Below the pieces are notes generated by a model. It ran no database searches. It worked only from the letters and a program-made list of their open reading frames with translations, and was not told the origin of the DNA. This document shows, one piece after another, positions 44,698 through 57,301 of a stretch of DNA of 64,000 nucleotides (position 1 is the stretch's first letter; each line of letters begins with the position of its first letter). Position numbers and translations under genes: made by a program. This stretch comes from Micropterus salmoides. Its lineage: Eukaryota; Chordata; Actinopteri; Centrarchiformes; Centrarchidae. The stretch lies in contig NW_024040817.1 of NCBI RefSeq assembly GCF_014851395.1, positions 29,111,976-29,175,975 of the forward strand. The letters are read 5' to 3'.

Positions 44698-45375
44698 ACA
44701 TGGTTACCATCTTAGTTTAGTGTATGCTAATGTTTAATGAGCAAAGTAGGCTAAAGGGAATGTCATCAGTTTTGCAGGTATTTAATTATAAACCCTAAAG
44801 TATTGGATGAACTGAAATTTTGACCGGATGACAGCACGAGATGAAAAGTCAGTCTGTGGATTACCAACGTTATTACAATTCATCCTGAGGAAAAGTTTGT
44901 GTGAATCCATATCCTGTAGGTATACTCCAGCAAATAAGTGATTTTGACCTTATTATTTTGATCAGTGTGGCACCTATAAATGTGTTTTTTTGTGTGCAAG
45001 ACATGCCAGTTACTCTAATATAACAAGTTGTTTTAATAGCCTAGCCTATTATGTTTCCTTACATTGCCAGTAGTGGGCAGGATCAGCTGTGACATATGTC
45101 AGAAAGCGACATTAGAAGAAGTTGCAGTTGTTAGACGTAGTCCTGGTCTGATGTGAGAGTGTGTTCCCGGTGCCGCTTGACGGACAGTTGAAGAAATAAC
45201 AATGCACGTTTTCCTACACCACCAATGCTGCTGTTGTCTGAGTGGCGTAACATCAGCATAGTCATTAGGATCCATCCTCTGGAGACCATGAATGTCTCCA
45301 CAAAATTGCATGGCAATCCATCCAATAGTTGGTGAGCTATCTCAGTCTGAATCAAGGAGAGCAATAGGCCAAATG
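44698..45375 (+). repeat. Dispersed teleost repeat R3, copy 2 (interrupted)
   Basis: Two parts: 44698-44920 (blocks ACCATCTTAGTTTAG, GGGAATGTCATCAGTTTTGC and GTTATTACAATTCATCCTGAG) and 45258-45375 (ATCCATCCTCTGGAGACCAT, CATGGCAATCCATCCAATAG). The roughly 340 bp between them is not recognised and could be an insertion or diverged repeat sequence. Confidence 0.5.
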
Positions 45376-46744
45376 AAATGAGGCAGAGTTTGCAATGCTC
45401 ATTTTATCCTCTTTGGCAAAATACATTTCCAGACCAAATATATACTGGAAGGGCACTTGGAGTGCACAGACCTATGCCAAAGCCCTATTGGCTCTACTCT
45501 TCTAGCAAGTGCAACTACTATATATGTGTGGATATATTTTCAATACTAGAATTACAGTAAGTCAAAATATGGTTGTGCCCAGTTTAAGTCTCATCATCTC
45601 AGATGTGCAGTTATTGTGTGCTTCATGCAAATAATTTGGTGTGAATCCAGAAAAATAACATGCATGATGGATACTTTTGTTTCCCCCTTCTGACAGTGAG
45701 AGGATTTACACCACGCTGTCGACCTGTGCTTATGACATATAGGCTCTTCCATACTGAGTTGCTACTGTTTCTACAGTTTCCTCTTCACCTCTGGCAAACC
45801 AGTCATTGCTAGTTGGCATAAAACATATTGCTACCGGAGCACCAGCATGGGAACGTCGCCGCAGACACCAGATTTAAAATCTCCAGTATACTGCCAATAC
45901 AGAGAGATTAACCTGGCAGTGACAGGCTTAATCAGCATTGGGTGAACTTGGTCTGACAATAAAGTACTATCATCATAATCATCATTTGTATAATCAGTTT
46001 TGTCATTAAACTTATCTGTTGTTGTTTTTTTCATGCATGCGAATCTGGCAAGAAAAGGCACTGATAATTAAAAATTATATATTGAATATCATAAATGATC
46101 TGATTCTGATAACTGATGAAATGTGTGTCCCTTGCTTGCAAATGCTTTTGATTTCTCTATCCCTCTCACCGCTGTTCTCGTGGAGTTTCAGTTCCCCTGA
46201 TATTTTTCCCCCCTACATGATGAAATATCTGCCCATCCACTATTATTAGAAATAGCACAACTGTTTGTTATTGTTTTTTTTAAATGACATAGCTATTCCA
46301 CATATTTACCGGTCTAAACAGAGTGACAGAGAGGATCAGACACACACAAGTTGGAGAGACAAGGCGATGGTCTTTTCAACGTCATCGTTGCAGAAAAAGC
46401 AATGCCCGATAATCCAGGAACACATAAAAAGCTTGACTGTATAAATTCGCGAGGTTATTAGAAAGCTTTACATGTGATTAAAAAGGAGCGGATGAGCTGA
46501 ACTGCTTGTTGAACGGTGTGGAGAAATCCGCGTGATGTGAATGTTGAGGCTACTGCACGCGTGAGAATTGGCGCTTTGCAGTGCTTCCACCTCTTGTGTC
46601 CCCGTGTAAGCCTTTTACTGTGCTGCTCCAGCATCTTTTATCCATGTTTATTAGTAAGCAGCGAACTTTAATGTTGTCTATTCTAGCTAAGTTAATAGCC
46701 AAATATTTACATGGTCGGAGATTCTTGCCGCACATTGATATAAA
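45376..46744. other. No gene recognised
   Basis: No coding similarity. A slightly CpG-richer patch at about 46480-46620 has no other promoter features that I can see. Confidence 0.4.
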
Positions 46745-46935
46745 CTGGTATTACTATTAGTTATAAATCATTAAATCAAAAGGTCATAATACATTATGAA
46801 CTTTGCTATAGCGCCTAATGCATGTTTGTAAGTGATTATAACAATTTATGTCTTATGGACGCATTATATCGTATTATAAATATATGTATAAGTCATTATA
46901 GCGATGACCTTCATAGAAAGTGTTACCATTAATTT
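46745..46935 (+). repeat. Possible dispersed CATTATAA-rich repeat
   Basis: Irregular repeats of CATTATAA, CATTATGAA and related units ending in TTCATAGAAAGTGTTACCATTAA, a string I associate with a fish interspersed repeat. Unit order is not regular enough for a simple satellite. Confidence 0.4.
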
Positions 46936-48039
46936 ATGCTGTACATAACTCAATTATGTTACCCCCCACTCCTCATTTTGAATTAGTGCCATAGTGGCCC
47001 ACACAAAATGTCTGTTCACATATCCAGTGCCGTAAGCATAACTAATGGATACATTTAAAGTAAGAAAGTATTCCTTATGATAGATGATATTCCAAGTTTT
47101 TTGGGTGTTAAACTTGAAAGATGGATGTTCAACCACAGCTGTTGTTGACTGAGTTGAGTGCTTTTCAGACAGCTGAGGCATTGTGTTTCTGTCTTGTTGA
47201 GCTGTTTCTTGGTAATTGATTTTAAAGTGAAGGATGGAGGTGGTTGTTTTGGGGCTGAAAGTAAAGCTTGATGGCCGAGTAATTGGTGTAATTAAAGAAG
47301 GTCAAGACATTAGCCTGCGGTAGTAAAACACAACAGTGAATCCAGGGAGGAAGTTGGACGTGTTTCCTGCATTCTCCATTGTTAAAGTCTGTCCTGGCTC
47401 AGTGATTTCCTTTGTAATATAAGGCCAGTTTGGCATTGGAGTGTACGGAGAATGGCTGCAGAGACAGTGATAGTCTGATCTCAACTACAACAAGATTAGA
47501 CAACATCATAATGATAGGCTGATAATAATAATAATAATAATATTTTATAAACATATTTCATAGAGCCTTTGAAGGGACCCCAGAATAGCAGCTGTTACCA
47601 GCTATCACTGTGTCAGCTGTGGATAAAGAAAATGAAAAGAAAAGAAAAATAAAGATATATGAGACTAAGGCCATTTCACTTCTTTCTCCCACACGCAAAA
47701 ATGGTTGTGTGAGAATTCCAGATGCAAAGGTTCATGCAGGTATGTTGCATTGCAAATGCATCAAGTCAAATAATCAAGTCAAAATTTTGCATAATTTCAG
47801 GGACTTCAAGTGGACTGATGTTGAGCTGACTATCAGCAAACATGTAAATGTACATTTTCACCCTGAGAGATGCATATGCTAAGGTTTCTTTGGACATTCC
47901 TTTCACAAACAAGTTGTATTAAATGAACAGATGACAAAAGCGCAACACTTGCTTGGAAACTGAAAGGAACAGCTGAAGAGAAAGACAGGAAATGTTATTA
48001 TTATTAAAGTGAAATGCCAATGGGCTTTTATTTTTGAAA
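46936..48039. other. No gene recognised
   Basis: An (AAT)n tract at about 47522-47543. A 90-codon frame at 47610-47882 has no recognisable domain. Confidence 0.45.
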
Positions 48040-48335
48040 AGAGAAACCCTCTGGGTACAGTGAATGTTTATGCCAAATTTCACTTCAATCCATCCAGTAG
48101 CTGTCTAGATATTTTTAACCAGAAACGTCATGAAGCTGGTGGTGTTGTAGGATAGGCCAATGGATCAAGTCATTATGATTTATCATAAGGGGACAATGGA
48201 TGTTAGTACAAAATACCATGGCAATCCATCCAATAGTTGTTGAGACTTTTCAGTCTGGACCAAAGTGGTAGACCAAAAAGACGGACCAAATTTCCTCGAG
48301 CCACGTTGCCAGCATTGCTAAAAATGATGCTGATG
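48040..48335 (+). repeat. Dispersed teleost repeat R3, copy 3
   Basis: Contains ATGCCAAATTTCACTTCAAT, CCATGGCAATCCATCCAATA, GTTGTTGAGACTTTTCAGTC and GGACCAAAGTGGTAGACCAA, the 3' portion of the R3 family, in the same orientation as the other two copies. Confidence 0.6.
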
Positions 48336-51102
48336 GGACCTCAGGTACTTTTTCTAAAGGATCCCTGACTGCAAGCTGGAAGTTTTAAAAAACAGACCAG
48401 CAGCTTTTGGAGTCTTGTGGCTTTGAAGAGAGCAAAGATGGATATACAGCTTCAGTTCTACATTTGTAATGACAGCACGGTAAAGCAGTTAAAATATTCT
48501 AAATATAGCATTCACTAACCAGATATTGATTTTTGGTTTCTTTTTTTGGTGACTAAAATACATTTCTGCCCCTGTCCACAGCAGTACATTGTTTAGCTTC
48601 TGTGCCCTGTCTGCTTCTCCAAACTGGGTAGTTCATACAACCTCACTTCAAAAAATCCAAACTAACCCTTTAAATCACCCCACCATCCCTAGAGAAATAA
48701 ATAAATCCAGTCTGAACGGGTTTCAAGGAGCATTTTGAGGCATGAACTGTTGCCATCTTTGACATGTACAGTTACTATGGTTACAGATGTGGTTCTTACC
48801 CTGCAAAGTCAGCAGAAAATGCACTTGTTTACTTGTTCACACCCATGTCACTGTGCTCTGCAGAGTGCCTTTTCAGTGAATAGAGTTATTACTCCTAAAC
48901 TCATGCTGTTGGACAGAGCCACTCACTGTCGTGCTTGCTCACTTAGCATTATCATAGGTACCTGCGTAGCATGTTTCAGTTTCAGTTTTCAGTGGGATTG
49001 TGGATGCATTTAGTCCATAAATCAGTTCTAAATATTTTTTTCTTCCAACAACTGACACAATGTTGCTGACATTCACAGTTCCATGCAACAGCCGAGCAGG
49101 TATGTGAACTTCTGAAGAAGCACATTACACATTACACGTGTGATTCTGCAGATGCCTGAAAAATAAAACAGTAATTGGTTAATTGTCCGTTTTTAACATT
49201 ACCATTTGATAAAGCTGTCTTCCATTTTGTCATAGTATTAGGTTGTCAAAGACTACTTTTTTGTTTAGTTTTTGTCTTGTTTTTGTTGTGAAAGAAGGGT
49301 GTTATCAAATATTTTTGACAAATATGTAGTGTTGAATCTACGTAGAGCTCTACACTGAGCCCAGTGATTTGTGTGCAACTACGTGATAGAAATGTCAGAA
49401 ATCTAAGGTCCCTGTACTGCTCTCCTGTGTCTTCTTGTCTTGCCAACATAATGATTGCACACGTAACAATGTAGCACAGATGGGGCTCTAACATTAGATC
49501 CTTTTCTTGGATTTGATCTTGAAGGATCTTAATACCCTGCTGTCTGGTTTTCACCTGATTGTGTGAAAAATAAAGCTAAGGAAGGCAGAGCAGCTTGAAG
49601 CATTTATTTTCTGAGCAAATATTCTGTTGCTGACAAATTCCTGCCTGGTTTCCTCACCATTTTTCTTTGGTTACAGGAAACCTGACTTTATATATGTGGC
49701 CAGGCCAGGAATGATGAGGCCAAACACACAGTAAATTGTATGGGTTTTTATTCCCCGACTGGACTCAAACAGGAACCACATTAAAAATGTAAAATCGAGG
49801 ATTTAAGGCAGTTGGAGGTTATACAACACACAGGAATTACTTTCTCACTTCGCCTTTATTATTGCACCGTCTAACTCATCTGATCTCAACTATTTAATTT
49901 AACAGTACACTATAATACTCCTTTACCATACCACAATATGTAAACAGCTGCCATAAACTAGTTTACACTCACTCTGGTAGACTTCAGTTACTTCCAAACA
50001 GGAACGCTAAACATTAAACTCTTGATTCTACAAGCTACACCTTGAACTCTCGAATCTGCAACCTAGAATCTAGATACTAAAATCTGCACATCTAGAAAAC
50101 AGGAACTCAGAATTAATATTTCATGAAAGGAATCAGTAACTCACAGTCTTCTATGTGCATTGTGCGCCCCCAGGACACACACACATACACCAGGAACTAG
50201 GGTGACCAGACGTCCCAGAAAATTCAGGACAGACACCGCACTGATGAAATGAATACATTTACATGAAAATGTTAATGTCCAATGACACTGAATGTAACAG
50301 TAGCCTTATTCACCTGCTACCGGTATATTCATATACAGAAACGCTAGGTTAAAGGTGAACAATCGGACCTGAACCAGCCTAAGCTGCAGCGCTAATGTCG
50401 TCTTTTAACCCTTAGAGGGTCAGATGTTTCATGTGATGTTTCTGCAGGCGCATATGGGGGAGAAACCCTGCTGATAGCTAACCTTTTACAGATAATTACT
50501 AGTTTAATTGCTGTGACATCGTCTATGGATAACATAGTAATGCTGCTATCCATAGTGTATAGCACACAAATATATGAAAAACCAGAAGTTCATTATTCCA
50601 GCATGTGATGTCTTCTAAATTCATAGGAAATGCTTGAAAAAGTGTAAACGTGGAGATTTATAGTTTAACTGAAATTTCAAAATAAAACAACTTTAAGATT
50701 GTTTTATTTCCAAGGGAACAGTGATTGAGCAAACATGATTTGAAGTAATCAGCTTGATAACATTCAGATAGGAGTGTGCAGGGCCTCTTCTGACTTGAAA
50801 AAACAAAAACATTCTGATCAGCTACAGTAAGGGGCTATTTTACCAGATTTGTGTCTCAGCTATGACCTACAGTCAACGTCGGCTTCTCTTAACCTCAAAG
50901 GTGATATTTCCGTAACCTTAAAGTGACTCTGCAGGAGGAATGTTGATATTTGAACTTGGCTGCCAAACAAGTACACCCCCTCACTTCAGCGCTGCCTCAG
51001 AAGCTAGGCCCCCCAAATTTCACATCTCTAAGGTTTCTCCAGCGTTGAAATGCCTTCGCCCCCTTGCCTGGTCAGATAACTTTCTCCTCTGTGTATACTC
51101 TT
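48336..51102. other. No gene recognised; possible repeat at 50205
   Basis: No coding similarity. The stretch from CTAGGGTGACCAGACGTCCC (50198-50217) resembles the start of a common fish repeat, but its right end was not found. Confidence 0.4.
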
Positions 51103-51262
51103 AAGTACGGAAGCCCTAAGCGGCCATCGATTCATATCTTTATTTTACTCTGTTTTCCCGTGATCACAGGATAATTATCCTGAGATAACGAAACAGTTTG
51201 TTGAACACATGGTTTGGCAAGAACGTTTCGAGGTGATTTTAGTGTTGCTGTTGCTGAATTTT

Positions 51263-51322
51263 GTGTAGCTCAGTTGTTAAGGTACATGACTCATAGTCTT
51301 AAGATTGAGAGTTTGATCCTCA
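51263..51322 (+). other. tRNA-like sequence (Pol III box A/B), left arm side
   Basis: A-box-like TGTAGCTCAGTTGTTAA followed about 30 nt later by B-box-like GAGTTTGATCCTC, with a plausible anticodon-arm region between. Not an intact tRNA gene: no acceptor stem pairing with a 3' partner was seen. Confidence 0.55.
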
Positions 51323-51327
51323 TGGAA

Positions 51328-51554
51328 GACCATCCATCCATCCATCCATCGTCAACCGCTTATCCTGCGTACAGGGTGGCTGGAGCCAATCCCAGCTGAC
51401 ATTGGGCGCAAGGCAGGGTACACCCTAGACAGGTCGCCAGTCCATCGCAAGGACAATTTTGGAGACACCAATTAACCTAGCCTGCATGTCTTTGGATCCC
51501 AGGACCTTCTTGCTATGAGGCAACAGTGCTAACCACTGCACCACCGCGCCACCC
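51328..51554 (-). repeat. Common teleost short repeat, near-complete, nested insertion
   Basis: Minus-strand sequence runs from GGGTGGCGCGGTGGTGCAGT through GTTAGCACTGTTGCCTCATA, an internally deleted middle, GGCGACCTGTCTAGGGTGTA, and GCTGGGATTGGCTCCAGCCA to a (GGAT)n end. It is flanked by CATGGAA at 51321-51327 and 51555-51561, a 7-bp target duplication inside the larger element. Confidence 0.8.
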
Positions 51555-51696
51555 CATGGAATTAAAATATTAACGGCATTAAATTGCCGTCGGGAAATGA
51601 GTGATTTGATTCCCCTGAATCTCTTCATAACAACTTTGTTGAAGAGAATGATTAAAAAACACACAAAAGAAGAATAAAAAACTTTGCAGAGAGCAG

Positions 51697-51760
51697 GAGT
51701 AGAACCTAAACTCCTCAGGATACAAGCCCTGCGCTCTACCAACGGAGCTAACTACTATCT
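51697..51760 (-). other. tRNA-like sequence (Pol III box A/B), right arm side
   Basis: The minus strand reads TAGTTAGCTCCGTTGGTAGA (A-box region), then GCGCAGGGCTTGTATCC and a B-box-like GAGTTTAGGTTCTACTCC. It is oriented opposite to the block at 51263. Confidence 0.55.
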
Positions 51761-51956
51761 CAGCAAGTTCCCACGAAATTATCATAAAGAAACACACCTG
51801 CTGACCCCTGTATTCAGCTATGGTTCATTATCTCGAGATCACGAGAAAACAACAGTCGTTATCTCGAGATCATAAGATAATTATCCTGTTGTCACGGGAA
51901 AACAGAGTTTAAAAAAATATTTGAATCGATGGCCGCTTAGGGCTTCTGTACTTCTT

Positions 51957-52401
51957 TGGCTGTTTCTGTCCTTCACAGTGGCTGGGGTCCAGCACATTCC
52001 AATATGCCAGTGTATAGGACTCTTTCACCCACTGCTCCCCTCCCCCCATGTGCATGAGCACTAACGTTGCTGATTGGCTGGAACAATGTTGTGCTTTCTT
52101 TTCCATATACAGAGCCAGGGCTGTGTGGGAAAACCAGATTTCTGTTCTTAGCACACACTAAAGCTAACAAACCGAAATATTCACTGAATTTAACAACAAT
52201 GTTTGTCTTGGATTACAGTCACTCACTGTCCTTTTAAAGCAAGACTATATTTCAGACTTCATGACTCTTCTCTGCTTTTACTGCATCATTATGTTGCATT
52301 ATTGTATATTATGTGGGTCACGTAAGTTACAGCAAAAAAAACCTGTGGAGAAGCTGTCTACCTGAGAATCGGTAGAACAATAAATCTAAAATACTTACTG
52401 C
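51957..52401. other. No gene recognised
   Basis: Spacer; nothing identified. Confidence 0.4.
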
Positions 52402-52465
52402 CCCACATATATATGTGTGTGTGTATATATATATGTATATACACACACACATATATATATGTGGG
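52402..52465. repeat. Palindromic TG/TA tract
   Basis: CCCACATATATATGTGTG and its inverse near 52447-52465 bracket a TA-rich centre, making an almost perfect 64-bp inverted repeat. Probably two dinucleotide tracts in mirror arrangement. Confidence 0.85.
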
Positions 52466-52680
52466 AGCTGGTCAAATAATTAGAATATCATCATAAAGTT
52501 GATTTATTTCAGTAATTCCATTTAAAAAGTGAAACTTGGATATTATATTCATTCGTTACACACAGACTGATAAATTTCAAATGTTCATTTCATTTAATTG
52601 TGATGATTAAAACTGACAACTAATGAAAATCCCAAATTCAGTATCTCAAAAAATTTTAGAGTTTTTTTATTTTTGAATCC
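52466..52680 (+). mobile_element. Tc1-like element 5' fragment (inferred)
   Basis: AGCTGGTCAAATAATTAGAA, then TGATTTATTTCAGTAATTCC, TTACACACAGACTGATAAAT and ACTAATGAAAATCCCAAATT, a string I associate with the left end of a Tc1/mariner-type element in fish. The rest of the element and the right inverted repeat are absent. The family call is from memory. Confidence 0.5.
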
Positions 52681-55644
52681 TCAAATATCGAAATCGGTAA
52701 TGGACTTAAAAATCCCATGCCAGTCGGGCTCTAAAAATGCTGCACATTTGCTTTGTACCGTTACATCCTTTCTTGCAGGCTAAAATCAACTTTCGACTTC
52801 ATACTGGGGATACACGGTGTAGTAATATGGATCGCGTTATCTACCTTGAGCCAGTTGAGGCACAAAATCACAATTTATTTCAAATGCTTTCCATTTAGGT
52901 TAGTTTACATAATGTTAGGGCCACCCTCCACTGCTTCAAATACAGTTGCAGTGATGCACTTAATGCATTGCTTTCGCAATAGGTTTTATCCTTGCAGAAA
53001 TGGTCAGGATTTGATAAAGGCAGCCTAAGATCTGAACAAAGCAGCTGCTCTATGGGAGAGCACATTTGCTGACAGAACAAATGGTTATAATTGTAGTTCT
53101 GCAATTAAGTGTAAAAAGATTTGTACAAGTAGCATATTTTTCTTTCCCTTGAGCATGAGTCACTGAACTTTCCTCAACATGCTCTATGGTAACGCCAGTC
53201 TGCCCTCACTGATTACAGGTCTTCAAATGACAGTGGAGGTGATTTGGACTGGAGGTGGCCCTACTGCAAATCGCAATCTACATCCTGCCAGAGCAAATGA
53301 ACAGATGCGAAATCGGGGGGGCCCCCTACAATGTCCACTCATTACACATATTGTGTAGCCCTCTTGAAACACAATACAGGGAACAAATGCTCATGTTCAC
53401 AGTATTGGAAATTGGCTTGGATGTCACACCAGTAACAGCAAGGTTAAAGAACTGACCCCTGATTTTTATTCACTGATTTTGACTCTGCACACGGATGGCC
53501 GTGATTGTACTTAATATTTCAATGCAAGTTGTGATAACTTATTCTTAGGTTCTGGTCTACTAAAGTGACGAGTATAGCTGTGATCTCCTCCATCAAATTT
53601 TCTATTAAACCAATCTAGTGTTCACACATACTGTATATGCGAGTATTTTGACACATGTGCACCCATGTAAACACAAACTTAACAAATATACTCTTTGTTC
53701 ACAGTCTGGTCCTGGAAATGTTCTTAAAATGAGATCACTATCTTAAAATGCAAATAATGTGCTCAGTGGGTAAAAAGTGAGATCAATGCCTCCCAACCAT
53801 GACAGGATTATGTGCAAGAGATCTCATCAGACACAGGCAACAGTTTCCATTTAAACGGTGGGAAGTCCAGCTGCTCCAATGTCAACCACCCGTGAAAATG
53901 TGCTCTACTTAAGGTCAAGGTCTGAAAAGAATCAAAAATTTGCATACCCAGTGATCTCACATGTTGCAACATTATTGGTCATTTTGACATTGGATTTTTT
54001 TTACATTACAGATATCCATTTCATTCATGGTCAGTGTACAAATATTGATAAGTACATCTTTAAAATCTTCTTTAAAGGATTTTAGGCAAAAAACCTAAAT
54101 ATATCAAAATAAAAGTGATTTCGGATGGTATTCTCCAGCATAGTTATAGGGCTATGAAACATTTAACCCATGATCATGAACTTTTCAGAAAACTTAATAG
54201 ACTTTTTAAATTCATTAATTAAATGTAAAATATTATATTTAGGGGCTGCTTTGTAGCTTCATTACTGCTATTGTTTGGGGTAAATGGGTCAAAATATTGT
54301 GGAAATTCTCATTTCCCTGGTTCAACACACAAAAATGTTACGTTCAGAAACTGGAACATTATTGGTATAGTAATATTGTGGTTTGGTGGCGAATGGTTTT
54401 AAGCTTTATAAAAATTGAGGGGACTTACTTTTCACATAAGGTAAGGTAAAATAATTCTTCCAGGTGCACTTGTGTGGCCCCCTGGCTCATTATGGAAACA
54501 GGCTGAATGCTAGTGTGCTGAGAATCTTGATAGACCTGACTGCAGCTATAGATGCAGGAAGTAGGGGTGTGGAGGTATTCCTGAAGTATACCATAGTTTC
54601 ATGCTCAGATTTATTTTATTTACTTTTTCTCACATCACACATCACCCCTTCTGGTTCTTGCCATCAGTGACAAATATATATATTTTTCCCTTTGAAACAT
54701 ATTTTTAGCAGTGCTAGGTGAAGTTCTACAAGGCTGTTGATTCAAACAAGCAATGCGCCAGATTTGTATTTGTAAGTTGATCTTGATGCTGCTTTTATGT
54801 GGATATTTAGACAAAGGTCTGAGTCAACTATAATGCCAAGGTCAGAGGAGTCTAATTTAATATTTCAGAAGTTTATATTAGGTTAATTGTTAAATATTTA
54901 ACATGTGTAAATGAAGAATAATAATCAGCACTATATGTAATAATCAATTACAAAACGCAGGGAAATGTACCACATATTAGGTTCAGGCTGTTTATTATAA
55001 AATGTGTCAGATTATTACAAAATGTGGGTGGTCTTTCATAATGAAGTGAATCTGTGTTACATTGTGTTGAGTTATTACATAATATGTTGCTACAATATCA
55101 GCAGAGTCTGCAGAAAACAGTTGTACAATCATACATTATGTTATAAATTATAATATTTGTCTGTGACAGTGACATGCACTCGTAAGCTACGTAATATTGG
55201 TGTTATTTGTGTCCTGTGGCGATGTTGTTTTTTGCGGCGCATGAGTGACTGGCCTCTAGAAACATTGTTTTGCACTTGCAAGGGTGCTGCTGTGCCTGGA
55301 CGATTTACTCGTCTTTATTTTCTTCTTCTTCATTTTGGCTGACATTTACATGTTGCAATATTAATAACTCTGTGCCTGTGTTGTTCATTAAGACAATCTA
55401 TTAAAGCACAGGTCTTAATTATTTTCTTGTTCTCATACTTTGTGCCCAACATCCTGTCAGTGTGCTGTGATTAACATGTTGCTCAGATGTGTGTTGGTTC
55501 AGTCAAAATCGCTGCACTCTCTACTCAAAATACATTCCTATGACTGCAGCTGCATGGCATTAAAACCCTTACCTGATAATTATGTTTGTGGAATTCTTTT
55601 CTTTTGAAGCTTAAAATATTTGACTTTTACTTCTGCCACCTTTA
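52681..55644. other. No gene recognised
   Basis: AT-rich with scattered short open frames. No coding similarity, element ends or RNA genes were recognised. Confidence 0.45.
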
Positions 55645-56045
55645 TCAGGGGGCACACTGTACTGGGAAGAACAAACAATCACCTTTATTTACAGAAACGG
55701 CAACAGACTATAAATACTCAGTGCATGAAATGGTCAACCCGTAGTGTTAGTAAGAGGATGTGTGAAAGTGTAGTGTCGTTGGGTTTAAAATAAAGATAAG
55801 TGCAACCAAGCCAAACAAAACAAAACGTGGTGCAGGTGGGAGAGCGGGCGATGAGAGACAGGAAGAATGTGGGTGGCTGATCCCAGATGCATTCTGGATG
55901 GACTGGCCAGGTGTACCCAGTTGCTCTAATACTCTAAAACTACGCCTACCAGGACCTAAAGGGAAACACAAAACACAAGCAGCAGCCCAGGACGTGACAC
56001 AAACCTACAGGCTGTGGCAGAACCACAGGGCCGTCGCAACCATGC
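55645..56045 (-). mobile_element. Possible solo LTR
   Basis: On the minus strand the segment starts with a TGTGTCACGTCCTGGGC block and carries an AATAAA signal (near 55690) followed by a GT-rich stretch, with a pyrimidine-rich middle. This resembles an LTR with TG start, polyadenylation signal and GT-rich element, and no internal retroelement genes next to it. Direct flanking duplication was not demonstrated. Confidence 0.35.
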
Positions 56046-57301
56046 AAAAAGTTAGAAAAGAATAAGATAATAAAGCAGTGCAACAACAGCACGATTTCAG
56101 ACCTACGGGCTTGAACTTCTACGAGAAATTATGCTGGAGAAAATTACATTTCCTGAACTCCTGAAGTGAAATAACAGTCCTCCTATCCACAACGGGCTGA
56201 GGTGTTAATACCTCCTACAGCCTGAAAACAATGTTCTAGCCTCCAACTTGTAATGAGATCCATTATCTGAAAAATGTGTAATCACTGAAAGCTGATGAGA
56301 TATTGTGTTTAAAGATATTTTGGGCATTACTAATGAGGCTAATATTGACACTGAAGCCACACTATCAGCATCCAATTCTTAGGAGCAGCTGCGGGCTGGG
56401 AACCAGCACAGATTAAACTCCAGTGTCTTTTTCTATCTTGGAGACAGAGCTGCACATTGCCACCTGACTGGACAGCAAAGCCACCACACACATGCTCTTA
56501 AATTCTGCATTTCTTTCTTTAAAGCAACTGTTTTCTTCAGTCATGGCAGCAGTGTAATGTCTGTGTTAATAACATCGCTCACTCACATCAGCTTATCTGC
56601 TTTGAAACGGTCCACACCACAGATGACTCATATGATTCCTGTTTGTTATTGTTGTTTTTTGAAGTCTTCCCTGATGCATTTACTGGCTGGGATGTCTCAC
56701 AGACTTCTATGACAGACTGTGGCTGTTGTTGGTGAAAATGTATTCACAATGTGAGACATTAATTATTCTCTACGGGCAGCTTACACCGTGTTAGGGTCTG
56801 GTAGAGGCATGTTTGGTTATTAGCAAATATAAAATATATTTAATAATATCAATAAAGTTATAAATTCACAAGAATACACATCAATTAACAGGATGTGGCG
56901 GGCCGTTATTTACCACAGAAATCACCACACCAAATAGCTCAGGTAACAATAACACAAGTATTAACCTTGCATCTGGCCAGACACAAGCCTCTTACTTGAC
57001 ATTGCTCTTGGTAGTGATGTAATGTGTCAAATTATTTAAGTAATCCAGCAAAGTCCTTAGCACGCTGATTCTCAGAAAGGAGGGAGAAATCAGCGACTTT
57101 GTGTGAAGAGTTGGGTTCAACTTTATCTCACACTCGGGTGTGAATTAACGGTTCAAAGGGATTTTGGCGCATTTTTCGTTGTTTGGGCTTTTTGTTTTAC
57201 ATGTAGGCTGCTTCCTTGTTTCTCAGCAAATAAGGTCCCAACAACAGTAAAGTGCTCTGTTATTTAAGCGTTCTCTAACCTATAAACTTTACAACAATTA
57301 A
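56046..57301. other. No gene recognised
   Basis: No coding similarity found; AT-rich. Confidence 0.4.

Larger units (their letters stand above)
51103..51953. mobile_element. Long-inverted-repeat element with two opposed tRNA-like modules
   Basis: The left arm (from 51103) and right arm (to 51953) are near-perfect inverted copies over about 85-95 bp, beginning AAGTAC(G/A)GAAGCCCTAAG and including GCGGCCATCGATTC, CTCTGTTTTCCCGTGA, ACAGGATAATTATC and GAGATAACGA. The base pair flank CTT (51100-51102) recurs at 51954-51956 and may be a 3-bp target duplication. Inside are one plus-strand and one minus-strand tRNA-like block, and a nested short repeat (51328-51554). No transposase frame. Superfamily undetermined. 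Confidence 0.75.

Noticed and set aside
46480..46620. CpG-richer patch as a promoter
   Set aside because: No TATA, initiator context or downstream gene; base-composition fluctuation is enough.
51263..51322. Functional tRNA gene
   Set aside because: No pairing acceptor stem or clear cloverleaf; A/B boxes only, within a transposon-like element.
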